A stretch of 64,000 nt of DNA, from NCBI GenBank assembly GCA_009692365.1, contig SHZJ01000006.1, positions 54,539 to 118,538 of the forward strand, written 5' to 3'. Shown in pieces: positions 26,426 through 35,093 of this stretch. The notes beneath the pieces are model-generated. The model was given only the letters and a program-made list of their open reading frames with translations, did no database searches and was not told where the DNA came from. This DNA comes from Gammaproteobacteria bacterium. GTDB taxonomy: Bacteria > Pseudomonadota > Gammaproteobacteria > Ga0077536. The stretch's first letter is position 1. Every line of letters starts with the position of its first letter. The translations under genes were made by a program, and so were the position numbers.

Positions 26426-27667
26426 GTGCGCGGCGTTGCCATCCGCCTCCCCTGCCATTACGCCTGGGTCATCGTGGCGGGCGGCGTTGTCACGACCTTC
26501 GCGTGTCTGGGGCTAGGCCGCTTCGCCTTGGGCATGCTGCTCCCTTCGATGGGTCACGCGCTGTCTCTCACGCGCGCTGAGATGGGCTGGATATCCACCG
26601 CCAATTTTGTCGGCTATTTGGCAGCGGTCAGCTTAGCGGGGCGCATGGTGGCCCGGCTGGGGGCCCGCCGCACCATCGTGGTGGGTCTGCTGTTGGTGGG
26701 TGTCTCGATGGCGCTGATCGCGCGGGCCGAAGGCTTTGTGAGCGTGGCCGCGCTGTATGTCCTGACGGGTTACGGCAGTGGCGCCGCCAACGTGCCGGTG
26801 ATTGTGCTGCTCACCTATTGGTTTGATCGGAGCGCGCGCGGGCGGGCCGCCGGGGTCGTGTTGATGGGTGCCGGCGCCGCCATCATCGCCAGCGGCTGGC
26901 TGGTCCCGGCCATGAATAGGCAGTACGGCGTCGCGGGCTGGCGCGGGTCTTGGCTGGTGATGGCGGCTTGCGTGCTGCTGGCGGCGCTGGTGGGCAGTCT
27001 GGTGTTGCGCAACCACCCGGCCGAAGTGGGGTTGGCCGCGCTTGGCGCTACGGCACCCTCGCGGGCACCGGTACGCCGCGCGACGACGCCGGTATCACGC
27101 GCCCGCATTCTCGCCCACCTCGGGGCGCTGTATGCGGCCTTCGGGTTTACCTACGTGATCTATGCCACGTTCATCGTCACCGCGCTGGTGCAAGAGCGAG
27201 GCTTTCCAGAGTCCACGGCCGGCTGGTTCTGGTCGTTGATCGGTTTGCTGTCCTTGGCTTCGGGTCCGGTGTTTGGCGGCTTATCCGACCGCCTCGGCCG
27301 CAGCCATGGCATGATGCTGGTGTTCGGATTTCAGGCGAGCGCCTACGCGCTGGTGGCCTTGCCCTTGCCGCCCATTTTTCTGTGGCTCTCGATCGTGCTG
27401 TTTGGCCTAGCGATGTGGAGTATCCCCTCCATCATGGCCGCAGCGGTGGGCGACTATCTGGGGCCCGAGCAGACCGCGACGGCTTTCGGCAAAATCACCG
27501 TGGCCTTCGCGCTGGGGCAGATTTTGGGCCCCACCCTGGCCGGCCGCTTGGCGGAAGGCGGCAGCGGCTTCGCCGGCAGCTTCGCCATGGCGAGCGCTAT
27601 CGCCGCCCTGGGCGTAGTGGGTGCGGCCTGTCTGCCGCAGCCACCCCGCACCCCGTCTAGCCACTAA
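26426..27667 (+). CDS. MFS transporter, YbfB-like
   Basis: A 413-residue major facilitator permease with about twelve membrane segments. The loop 2-3 motif is seen as GRMVARLGARR and its second-half repeat as GGLSDRLGRSHG. The N-terminal YAWVIVAGGVVTTFACLGLGRFALGMLLP is typical of the YbfB/MFS_4 group. The substrate is unknown. The GTG at 26426 is chosen because the longer frame starts in the terminator at 26311-26353; no strong ribosome-binding site is visible, so the start is approximate. Confidence 0.82.
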   Translation: MRGVAIRLPCHYAWVIVAGGVVTTFACLGLGRFALGMLLPSMGHALSLTRAEMGWISTANFVGYLAAVSLAGRMVARLGARRTIVVGLLLVGVSMALIARAEGFVSVAALYVLTGYGSGAANVPVIVLLTYWFDRSARGRAAGVVLMGAGAAIIASGWLVPAMNRQYGVAGWRGSWLVMAACVLLAALVGSLVLRNHPAEVGLAALGATAPSRAPVRRATTPVSRARILAHLGALYAAFGFTYVIYATFIVTALVQERGFPESTAGWFWSLIGLLSLASGPVFGGLSDRLGRSHGMMLVFGFQASAYALVALPLPPIFLWLSIVLFGLAMWSIPSIMAAAVGDYLGPEQTATAFGKITVAFALGQILGPTLAGRLAEGGSGFAGSFAMASAIAALGVVGAACLPQPPRTPSSH

Positions 27668-27676
27668 ACCGCGACC

Positions 27677-27699
27677 CACCCCCAGCTGGCTGGGGGGTG
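27677..27699. terminator. Strong GC hairpin between convergent genes
   Basis: CACCCCCAGC faces GCTGGGGGGTG across a 2-base loop, in the 53-bp gap between the convergent MFS gene and luciferase-like gene. There is no T tract, but its placement suits a bidirectional transcription barrier. Confidence 0.45.
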
Positions 27700-27720
27700 A
27701 GCCATCCACCCAAGGCGCGG

Positions 27721-28605
27721 TTAGAAAAGGTCCGCCGCCAGCGCGTCCAGCTCGGCCAGTACATCCGCCTCGTTGTCGCCTTGCAGCCATATCAGCACGT
27801 TGTCAGCGCCCGCTGCGGCCAGCGTCTTGACGTCGGCCGACTGGCGGAACATCCCGGCGGGCGCCAAAGCGGTGATGTCCAAAGTGGCAGGATCGCGCCC
27901 GGCGGCGCGCGCGTGCTTGGCGATTTCCGCTTTGCCCGCGGTCAGTTCTTTAGGGTCCACCACGAAGGGCAGCCAGCCGTCGCCCCACTGGGCCACGCGC
28001 CGATAGACCTTGGGCGACCCAATGCTGCCCAACAGCACGGGTGGGTGCGGGCGGGCGGCGGGTCTGGGCTGACAGATAATGGGCCCGAACTGGCTGTACT
28101 TGCCGGCATGCTCAACGTACTCGCCGCTCCACAGCTTCTTCATGACCTCGATGTATTCCTTCACCTGCGACCAGCGATGCGGGAAATCCCCACCCATCAC
28201 GGTGCATTCGGCCTCATTCCAACCAGCACCAATGCCATAGAGAAAACGCCCACCAGAGTAATGGTCTAGGGTCGCAATTTCCTTGGCCGCCAAAATGGGG
28301 TGACGCTCCGGAACGAGCGCGACGCCAGTCCCGAGTTTGATGGTGCGAGTGACCGCCGCAGCGCGCGAGAGCGCGATCAAGGGGTCCGGCATTTTGTACA
28401 AATAATCCGGCGGCGGTTCACCGTTGAGACTGCCGGGGTAGACATCCGCAGAACCCTGGGGAATGGCCGCATGTTCTGGCACCCAATAAGACGCAAAACC
28501 GAGTTCCTCGGCGCGCTTGGCTACGACCGCCGGGTCGCCGGTGGCGAGATCGGGCATTACCTGAAACACGCCGACACCGATCCCATGTGATTTTTTCATC
28601 GTCAT
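27721..28605 (-). CDS. LLM-class F420/FMN-dependent oxidoreductase
   Basis: A 294-residue luciferase-like oxidoreductase of the TIGR03619 type. Family segments include AKRAEELGFASYWVPEHAA, TIKLGTGVALVPERHPILAAKEIATLD, and GIGAGWNEAE. The C-terminal GADNVLIWLQ closes the barrel. It is the second of three such enzymes in the window and shares little with the one at 4.6 kb beyond family motifs. The ATG at 28605 has an AAGGAG site. Substrate unknown. Confidence 0.9.
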   Translation of the reverse strand: MTMKKSHGIGVGVFQVMPDLATGDPAVVAKRAEELGFASYWVPEHAAIPQGSADVYPGSLNGEPPPDYLYKMPDPLIALSRAAAVTRTIKLGTGVALVPERHPILAAKEIATLDHYSGGRFLYGIGAGWNEAECTVMGGDFPHRWSQVKEYIEVMKKLWSGEYVEHAGKYSQFGPIICQPRPAARPHPPVLLGSIGSPKVYRRVAQWGDGWLPFVVDPKELTAGKAEIAKHARAAGRDPATLDITALAPAGMFRQSADVKTLAAAGADNVLIWLQGDNEADVLAELDALAADLF

Positions 28606-28716
28606 TTTTGCTCCTTCTTAGGCGATTTTTGTGACGGCCGACTGCGGCGACAAATGAGGAGGTTGGGTGGGCGGCCGCCACCCGCGAACGGGCTAATCGC
28701 CCTGCCCTGCCGCACC

Positions 28717-29400
28717 CTAAGTGTTCGCGGGTGCGCGCACGTAACGCTGGAAAGACCATGCGCCAACGACGCCCAGCACACACCAGAAAATCGCGCTGCT
28801 CAGCAGGGTCGCCTGCGCGAAGCGCTCGCCGAGAACTTGGCTGGCCACCGCCGCCTGCCCCAAGGGCTGCGGGGCGCCCGCCAAATGAGGAATAGCGATG
28901 AGCCCTACCCCCACCAGCTTGCCCCCCAGGCTCGGCAAGAACACCAACGCCGCCAAACCCGTGGCGCTCGCCAAGGCCGTGCCGACCCACCACCACTGGC
29001 GGGCAGCGAGCGCCGCCACCGCGCTCCCCGGCAGTGCCGCGGGTAAACCTGCCGCCGGGGCGAGCGTCAGCGCGGCAAATCCGCCGAGCCCCCACAGCAA
29101 ACCTTGCCAGACGTTGATCGGTTGGTCGCGCCAGAGCCACACTGCCGCTAGCAGCAGCGCAAAACCGACCCCCGCCAAGACATCGCTCAGGGCTGTCGCC
29201 GCAAGACGCTGGACGCCGGCTTGCGGCGCCCACGCGGGCGTCTCGTGGGTCATCACGTCCGCCACCTCGAAGCGCTCGGCTTCCAGAATGAGCGGTACGG
29301 TGAGCACTTGGTGCAGTAAGGTCAGGATGAGGCCAGCGCTGGCGCCGCTCGCCAAGGCCATGCGCAGCAGTCGCTCAAACAGCGAGGTGGGCAAACTCAA
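28717..29400 (-). CDS. cbtA: CbtA-like predicted cobalt transporter subunit
   Basis: A 227-residue membrane protein with about five hydrophobic segments, recognisable as CbtA from LFERLLRMALASGASAGLILTLLHQ followed by PLILEAE. The longer open frame runs over cbtB in another frame and is not used. The chosen start is TTG at 29400, which overlaps the cbtB stop as TTGA and gives the family N-terminus. CbtA and CbtB together are thought to import cobalt for cobalamin synthesis. Confidence 0.82.
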   Translation of the reverse strand: MSLPTSLFERLLRMALASGASAGLILTLLHQVLTVPLILEAERFEVADVMTHETPAWAPQAGVQRLAATALSDVLAGVGFALLLAAVWLWRDQPINVWQGLLWGLGGFAALTLAPAAGLPAALPGSAVAALAARQWWWVGTALASATGLAALVFLPSLGGKLVGVGLIAIPHLAGAPQPLGQAAVASQVLGERFAQATLLSSAIFWCVLGVVGAWSFQRYVRAPANT

Positions 29401-29582
29401 TGGCAGGGGAATACCAACGAATGACGGGTGTCGTGGGCGGTGTTGTGCAAAATTTGGAGTGGGGAGAAGCCGACCGCCCAGAGTATCGTGAGACCTAACG
29501 CGGCAGCGGCACAGGCCGCGCGTGCGCTCGCCCGGGCTTTTGTGAGCGCGCGGTCGGGGGCAGTTAAAACACTGTGCTGCAT
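29397..29582 (-). CDS. cbtB: CbtB-like predicted cobalt transporter subunit
   Basis: A 61-residue protein with one membrane segment (residues ~24-42) and the diagnostic C-terminus HNTAHDTRHSLVFPCH, whose His and Cys probably bind metal. Length and terminus match CbtB. It lies directly upstream of and overlaps cbtA. I looked for a cobalamin riboswitch in 29583-29700 and saw no convincing B12 box. Confidence 0.88.
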   Translation of the reverse strand: MQHSVLTAPDRALTKARASARAACAAAALGLTILWAVGFSPLQILHNTAHDTRHSLVFPCH

Positions 29583-29762
29583 GGTTCACTCTCCACCGTT
29601 AGGGAATCTTGCCGAGGGCTGGCGCGGTGCGCGTGCCGCGTTGCCCGCTGATCTATGCCGGCGAGTTTACTGAATTTAAGGTAGTAGGCAAACAGCGGTG
29701 CTTCTCGCCTGCGCCGCAGTTGCTTTATTCTGCGCGCCTGCTCTTTAAGTCATCCATTCACC

Positions 29763-30704
29763 ATGCCCCCAAAGCGCCCGCTGCTGTCCCTAGCCCCGCG
29801 CCAACGCCGCTGGCTTGCGCGCGCGCGCACACTCTTGCTGGTCTGCGGCCTGAGCGTTTTGCTGCTGTGGGCGATGCGGGAACGCGCGCTGCTGCGCTGG
29901 GATCCGCAGTTGTTGGTGGGCCTGCTGCTGAGCCAGCTGTCGATGGTGGCCTTCAGCCAGCGCTTTCGGGCGGTCATGCGGCTAGCCGGCTTGGCGCTGG
30001 GTTGGTTGGAGACCCTGCGCATCTTGTCGCTCGCGGTGTTCTATCACTGTTTTGTGCCACTGTCCGTGGGCTCCGAGTTGACCAAATTTCTCAAGCTGCG
30101 CGCCGCCGCCCCCACTCACCGCGCGGGGACGCTCGCCGCCGTGCTGGTGGTCGATCACGCCGTGGGCTTCGTTGCGCTGTTGGGGGTCGCGCTCAGCCTG
30201 CTGGTATGGCGCGCGCCGCTGGGCCCCGTGCTCGGGGCCCGACCAGTGCTGCTGGGCGGGGCCGCGCTGGTCCTCGTAACACTGTTGGTCTTGCGCGCGG
30301 CGCATCGCCGCGGATGCCTACCTAGGGCTGCGCAGGACGCGCTGCGAGCGCTACCAGCGCGCCGGGCCGCGGGCGTCCACGTCCTGCACGGCCTGGCTTG
30401 GTCGCTCGTGACGATCGGCCTGTTGGCCGCGGCGGTGGTGGTAGGCAGTGCCGGCTGGCACCTCCCGATTGCTTACCCCGAAGTGCTGTTTGTGCTGGCC
30501 AGCGCCGGCATTTTCCAGCTCTTGCCGCTCAACGTCGCCGGCGTGGGCGCGGGGGACTTGGCCGGGGTCGGGCTGTATCTCGCGCTCGGCTTATCCAGTA
30601 CGCAAGCCTTGATGTTGGTCTCGCTGTTGTACGGTTATCGCCTAGCGATGGCGATGGTGGGCGCCGCCTGGGCGCTGGCCGCGACCCGGGCAAGGCGGTC
30701 TTGA
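29763..30704 (+). CDS. LPG-synthase-TM (UPF0104) family membrane protein
   Basis: A 313-residue protein with seven or eight membrane segments. The LPG_synthase_TM hallmarks are present: SQRFRAVMRLAGL, FVPLSVGSELTKFLKLR, VVDHAVGFVAL and, near the end, NVAGVGAGDLAGVGLYLALG. The family contains the flippase-like half of lysylphosphatidylglycerol synthases and stand-alone putative lipid/glycolipid transporters; there is no aminoacyl-transferase domain here. It is convergent with the FemAB-like gene (3-bp gap). Confidence 0.82.
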   Translation: MPPKRPLLSLAPRQRRWLARARTLLLVCGLSVLLLWAMRERALLRWDPQLLVGLLLSQLSMVAFSQRFRAVMRLAGLALGWLETLRILSLAVFYHCFVPLSVGSELTKFLKLRAAAPTHRAGTLAAVLVVDHAVGFVALLGVALSLLVWRAPLGPVLGARPVLLGGAALVLVTLLVLRAAHRRGCLPRAAQDALRALPARRAAGVHVLHGLAWSLVTIGLLAAAVVVGSAGWHLPIAYPEVLFVLASAGIFQLLPLNVAGVGAGDLAGVGLYLALGLSSTQALMLVSLLYGYRLAMAMVGAAWALAATRARRS

Positions 30705-30707
30705 AAC

Positions 30708-31985
30708 TCACTCAGGGCTGCGAAAAACCCGGTGAACGCGGGGCAAGGTGGGCTCCATCGCCCGCGGCACCAACTTCATCAGCCAGTTGAGCAGCGCAAA
30801 GCGGCTGCGACACCAGCAGTAAAGTGGTTCTAGTTCTGCACCCATCAGCGATTTGGCCTCATAGGAGCCTAGCCCAAGATTGATGTACTCGCTCTGGCGC
30901 TCGATGCCCATCCGCACCGCGGCGTCCAATAACTGAAACCAGATATCGCCCGCCGGCCCGGCCTCACGGCCGAAAGAAGTGGCCACCATATGGGCATCAT
31001 CGACCAGCACCATGCCGTGACCCATTAGACGCTCGCCCCGCTCGGCCAGCAGCAGCAGGCTGTGCTCGCCCAAGGCGGCGTCGAGATTGCGGTAATAGGC
31101 GCTACCCAGCACCTCACGTTTGATGCCGCGGCTGCGCTCATAGGCCAAGTGCACCTGCGCCACACAGCGCGGCGCTAAGTCGCCGAAGGCCGTCGCTACC
31201 CGCACATCCTGCCCCTGGGCCGCAGCGCGGCGCAGGCGCCGGCGGAGGTCTTTGCGATAGCGCGAGCGCATGGCGGCGAGATATTCCTCGTAGCTGCGCC
31301 AGCGCACGCGAATGCGCGCCTGCGGCAAACTGGACACTCGCTGATAGCCACGGGCCGCCAGCGACGAAAAGCCGGCGAGTTCGTCGGTGCGAAAATCGCG
31401 AATGACCACCAGCGGGCTCCCCTCCTCGCGCGCGATCCGCGCAATCGCGCTTTCCAGCGCCTTCAACACCGGCCCGCGCGGCACGCCCTCGCGTAGCGAG
31501 AACCCGTGCCCGATGACATGCGGCGAGGCACATTCGGTGATTTTCACCTGCAGGAATCCCGGCCAGCGTTTCCGGATCAGGCGCGCAATCGGGGCCAGCG
31601 CGGCGGGCAGAATCTGCGCTAAGTCCGTGGTGATGGTGTACACGCAGCAGTGCCCGAGCATCCGCCCGGCGGCGTCCGTCACGACCGGATAGAAATATCG
31701 GCAATCGTTGACGCCCGCCGCCTCGATGGCCCGCAAGTAGGCGTGGGACCGGATCACGACGCGCGTCCCTACCAGTTCGTCCCAGTGGCCGGCGTCGAGC
31801 TCCACAATCGAGCGAAAAATCTCGACCCGCAGTTCGCCCACCGCGACCACGGCGGCACTGCCCGCCGATTCGGTAAGCGCAAACCCAGACGGCGCCAGCC
31901 CCGCCGTGGCACCGCCTGCTCGTAGGGATTGAGGCAACGACAAAACTTGCGCTAGCTCACTGCCGGGGTCTGGCTGTCCCACCAA
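30708..31985 (-). CDS. FemAB/GNAT-like acyltransferase
   Basis: A 425-residue protein with a tandem GNAT-like fold typical of the FemAB-related group: RSYEEYLAAMRSRYRKDLRRRLRRA before a central segment, then LLLLAERGERLMGHGMVLVDDAHMVATSFGR and YINLGLGSYEAKSLMGAELEPLYCW, which matches the terminal acceptor-binding part. It likely transfers an acyl or aminoacyl group; the acceptor is unknown. The frame begins within the 3' end of the upstream oxidoreductase gene (34-base overlap); a GTG about 47 codons downstream is an alternative start. Confidence 0.75.
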   Translation of the reverse strand: MVGQPDPGSELAQVLSLPQSLRAGGATAGLAPSGFALTESAGSAAVVAVGELRVEIFRSIVELDAGHWDELVGTRVVIRSHAYLRAIEAAGVNDCRYFYPVVTDAAGRMLGHCCVYTITTDLAQILPAALAPIARLIRKRWPGFLQVKITECASPHVIGHGFSLREGVPRGPVLKALESAIARIAREEGSPLVVIRDFRTDELAGFSSLAARGYQRVSSLPQARIRVRWRSYEEYLAAMRSRYRKDLRRRLRRAAAQGQDVRVATAFGDLAPRCVAQVHLAYERSRGIKREVLGSAYYRNLDAALGEHSLLLLAERGERLMGHGMVLVDDAHMVATSFGREAGPAGDIWFQLLDAAVRMGIERQSEYINLGLGSYEAKSLMGAELEPLYCWCRSRFALLNWLMKLVPRAMEPTLPRVHRVFRSPE

Positions 31986-33682
31986 CGCCGGACCGCGCGA
32001 TTGACTTCACCGGCGTGGAAACGCGCCGTTTTCAAGCTAGGTTCCAGTGCTTCGGTGTAGAAAAATTCGGGCAGTTCGTCATCGGCCTCGGTGAAGCCCG
32101 CGGCGAGATTGAACTGAGTTTCCAGCTGCAGCGTGGCGCGCCCCAAATCTTGAAAAAACGACATCGGCAGGCTGGTGCCCAGCGCGTCATTGAGGGTGTT
32201 GACGATGAAGTCGATGTGAGCGTTCGTAACCGAACGACCGAACACGCACAAGCCTAGGGAGTCTTGCGCGGCGCACAGGATCTGCGTTTCCAAACTGACT
32301 TTTACCAGTTCGTCGATGCTCTTGCCGGTGCAGTCGTACTTGGGCGCGTTGCCGGTGGTGTGGTCGGCGCCCTGCGCGGTCATCATCATGGAAATCCCGG
32401 TGACTTCGATCACGCGCGGGTCGTAGGCGCTAATCGCCTGTTTCTTGATCACCGGTGTGCGGTGCACGTGGTAATGCCCACCCACTCGTGCCGTGCCGCC
32501 GGCCCAGAGCCGGCCTTGCGGGGTGCCCGCGCGAATTGCGTCCATCACCGAGTTGAGAAAAGGCACATCCCCGAAGGGGGCGAGCCCGGCGTCGAGCAGT
32601 ACGCCCATCGTCGCACCGGTCTCGATGGTATCGATCCCCAGATCGTTCGCCTGCCAGTTCAAACGCGCGAGGTCGTCGGGATCGCTCAGGCCGCAGTTAG
32701 TGCCCATCAGACCCAGCGTTTCGTACTCCACCGGGGAGACAATCTCGCGGCCCTCGGCGTCCGCGTACACGTTACTGCATTCGATCAGGCAGCCGGGCAT
32801 ACAGGCGTGGGTGGTATTGCCGCCACGCGCCAGATTCTGCTGGCGGATGTAGTCCCCGCCCATTTTCATCACCGTGGTCTGGGGATCGACCTGGCGGCCA
32901 GCGGTGAAATTATTCACGGGCAGCCCCCCCACCAGATTGGTGTAGTCGGCCATCGCCGCCGTGCCATAGTCCTGAAACATTTTGATCGCCTCGTCGGCCT
33001 GCAGCAGCGCACCGTACTGTTTTATGCCCTGCAGCACTTTCTTGCGGTCGTGAAAAGTGGGCAGGCGATCGAGGTCTAGCACGATGGCCTTGATTTTTTT
33101 CATCCCCATCACCGCGCCCACGCCGCCGCGAGCGGCCAAGCGCGAGGGTCGGCGGTCGGTGTCACTGAAAGAAATCCCCGCCAGCAGCCCCTGGTACTCC
33201 CCCACCGGGCCGCACAGCGCGAGACTAACCTTTTTGCCGTATTTCTCGTGCAGCCGGCGCGCGCACTCAAACGTACCGAGGCCAAGGTATTCGTTGCCCG
33301 ACGCAAAAGTGATAGCGCCGTCTTTGGTCATGCGGATAACGGTCCAGTCGGCGGCCGCGCCGTGGAGGGTGAACCCCGCCAAGTGCAGTTGCCCCATCGC
33401 CAGACCGAAAGAGCCACCGGCGTTGGCCTCTTTGATCCCGCCCGTGAGCGGGCTTTTGCAACCCACGCTGGTGCGGTTGGCGTTCGACCAGTTGCTCCCC
33501 GCGAAGGGGCCGGCCGAAAAAATGAGCGGGTTCTCCGGCGCCAGCGGAGCGACCTCGGCGACACCCATCTCGTTGAGCATTTTGGCGATGAGGTAACGCC
33601 CGGCGTGGGCCACTTGCTCGCCGCTAAACTGCTCCTCACGCACGGTGAGCGTGGCTAAGTCGAAATGAAGATATTTACGCAT
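31952..33682 (-). CDS. Aldehyde:ferredoxin oxidoreductase (tungsten/molybdopterin)
   Basis: A 576-residue AOR-family enzyme. The N-terminal domain binds the bis-pterin through GPFAGSNWSNANRTSVG and SPLTGGIKEANAGG. The [4Fe-4S] ligands are Cys294, Cys298, Cys302 in CMPGCLIEC and Cys479 in CAAQDSLGLC. The first spacing is CX3C rather than the CX2C of archaeal AOR; YdhV-like bacterial members share this. It interconverts aldehydes or related compounds and acids with ferredoxin. The ATG at 33682 has a GGAG site. A ferredoxin partner is not encoded nearby. Confidence 0.92.
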   Translation of the reverse strand: MRKYLHFDLATLTVREEQFSGEQVAHAGRYLIAKMLNEMGVAEVAPLAPENPLIFSAGPFAGSNWSNANRTSVGCKSPLTGGIKEANAGGSFGLAMGQLHLAGFTLHGAAADWTVIRMTKDGAITFASGNEYLGLGTFECARRLHEKYGKKVSLALCGPVGEYQGLLAGISFSDTDRRPSRLAARGGVGAVMGMKKIKAIVLDLDRLPTFHDRKKVLQGIKQYGALLQADEAIKMFQDYGTAAMADYTNLVGGLPVNNFTAGRQVDPQTTVMKMGGDYIRQQNLARGGNTTHACMPGCLIECSNVYADAEGREIVSPVEYETLGLMGTNCGLSDPDDLARLNWQANDLGIDTIETGATMGVLLDAGLAPFGDVPFLNSVMDAIRAGTPQGRLWAGGTARVGGHYHVHRTPVIKKQAISAYDPRVIEVTGISMMMTAQGADHTTGNAPKYDCTGKSIDELVKVSLETQILCAAQDSLGLCVFGRSVTNAHIDFIVNTLNDALGTSLPMSFFQDLGRATLQLETQFNLAAGFTEADDELPEFFYTEALEPSLKTARFHAGEVNRAVRRWWDSQTPAVS

Positions 33683-33795
33683 GAGGAACTCCGCGGCGGG
33701 GATAAATCCAGAGGACACGGCGCAGTATAAAACGCTAAGCGTGTTGTGGGGCAGCAACTGCGAGAATTAGGCTGACCGCCCGCGTGCTGCCCAGC

Positions 33796-33865
33796 CCCAG
33801 CCCGCGCGGCCCCGGGCTGGGCGATCGCCAACCCGGGGTTGGCGCCCCGCCGGCCGCCCCGCCGG
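33796..33865. other. Cluster of three GC-rich hairpins
   Basis: Three consecutive inverted repeats lie in the gap between the SDR stop and the oxidoreductase start, both on the minus strand: CCCAGCCC/GGGCTGGG, GCCAACC/GGTTGGC, and GCCGGC-type arms. None has a T tract. They may stabilise the upstream transcript's 3' end or attenuate entry into the oxidoreductase gene. Confidence 0.4.
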
Positions 33866-33908
33866 CACCGCCCGCGCTGGCGCACGGTCCGCCGCGAACC
33901 TCGCGTGC

Positions 33909-34823
33909 TTAAGCCGGGTCCCAGCTGAAGATGTCGCCCGAGCGTTCCAGCGGATAGAACGCCCGCTCGAACTGCGGGAACACGCGCTCGGCCACGGTTT
34001 CTGGCGTCCAACCGTCTGATGTGTGGGCGGTTTTAAACGGCCGATTGTGCGTGAACAGGAAAATTTCGTTATTGCGAACGCCAAAAATCTGTCCCGACAC
34101 CCCCGCAGCGGCGTCCGATAGGAGCGCCACGGCACAGGGTGCCACTTTCTCCGCTTTGAGCTTCTTCAGTTTCTCGACCCGCTTGGCTTGCTCGATGTCG
34201 GTGATCGGGATGGAGTCGATCATGCGGGTCCAGGCGAAAGGCGCGATGCAGTTGGAGCGCACCCCAAATTTTTGCATATCTAAGGCGATGGATTTCGATA
34301 GCGCCACGATGCCGAGTTTGGCGGCCGAATAATTGGCTTGACCAAAATTGCCGATGAGCCCGGAGGTTGAGGTCATGTGGACGTAGGCCCCGCTGTTTTG
34401 CGCCTTGAAATAGGTCGCAGCGGCGCGGCTCATATTGAAAGTGCCATACAAATGCACGCTGATCACCGCGTGAAAGTCCTCGGGGGTCATCTTGTGGAAA
34501 ATCACATCGCGCAGATTGCCGGCGTTGTTGACCACCGCGTCGATCCGGCCCAGCCGCTCGACGGTCTCGGCCACCATTTCCTGCGCATCGTCCCACGAGG
34601 CTACGCTTTTGGTCAGTGCAATGGCGCGCCCACCCAGATCTTCAATTTCGCGCACCACCGCGTGGGCCGGACCGGCGTCGGCACCGGCACCATCGCCCGA
34701 CAGGCCCACCCCCAAGTCATTGACGGCGACGCTGGCCCCCGCCTTCGCCGCTTCCAGCGCGATCGCACGCCCTACACCGCGGCCTGCGCCCGTGACCAAG
34801 ACAACTTTACCCTTCATCAGCAT
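33909..34823 (-). CDS. SDR oxidoreductase, multifunctional-enzyme-2-like
   Basis: A 304-residue short-chain dehydrogenase. The cofactor motif is TGAGRGVG (11-18), NNAG at 99-102, Ser near 152, and Y165/K169 in NYSAAKL. The N-terminal half resembles the (3R)-hydroxyacyl-CoA dehydrogenase module of peroxisomal multifunctional enzyme 2 (VNDLG, DAQEMV). The extra C-terminal ~60 residues also occur in actinobacterial and proteobacterial acyl-CoA/steroid-side-chain SDRs. A hydroxyacyl-CoA dehydrogenase role fits the divergent thiolase-like gene (inference). Confidence 0.88.
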   Translation of the reverse strand: MLMKGKVVLVTGAGRGVGRAIALEAAKAGASVAVNDLGVGLSGDGAGADAGPAHAVVREIEDLGGRAIALTKSVASWDDAQEMVAETVERLGRIDAVVNNAGNLRDVIFHKMTPEDFHAVISVHLYGTFNMSRAAATYFKAQNSGAYVHMTSTSGLIGNFGQANYSAAKLGIVALSKSIALDMQKFGVRSNCIAPFAWTRMIDSIPITDIEQAKRVEKLKKLKAEKVAPCAVALLSDAAAGVSGQIFGVRNNEIFLFTHNRPFKTAHTSDGWTPETVAERVFPQFERAFYPLERSGDIFSWDPA

Positions 34824-35093
34824 GACTGAATTCCTTCAATTGTGAGGCCGCATCCCAAGCCGGGCGCGCAGCCGAATTTGTGCCGCGAGAACGATGGCGC
34901 CCACGGGCGGGTGCGCGCAGGCGGTGGAGGGCGGGCGCGGTTTCGGCCCCGCGGGGTACCGGACGCCCAGCCGTCCCCCGGCATCCTAGCGTTCGTTGTC
35001 GCTTTGAGCCAGTTCCCGCCCGCAACTTGACCCACCGGCGGCCGGCCGGTATGAGATCAGCTGTAATTCTGATGCGCTCCCGCGAGGCCCTAC

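Noticed and set aside
29583..29700. Cobalamin riboswitch upstream of cbtB
   Set aside because: Expected for cobalt transport genes, but no convincing B12 box or supporting stems could be read.
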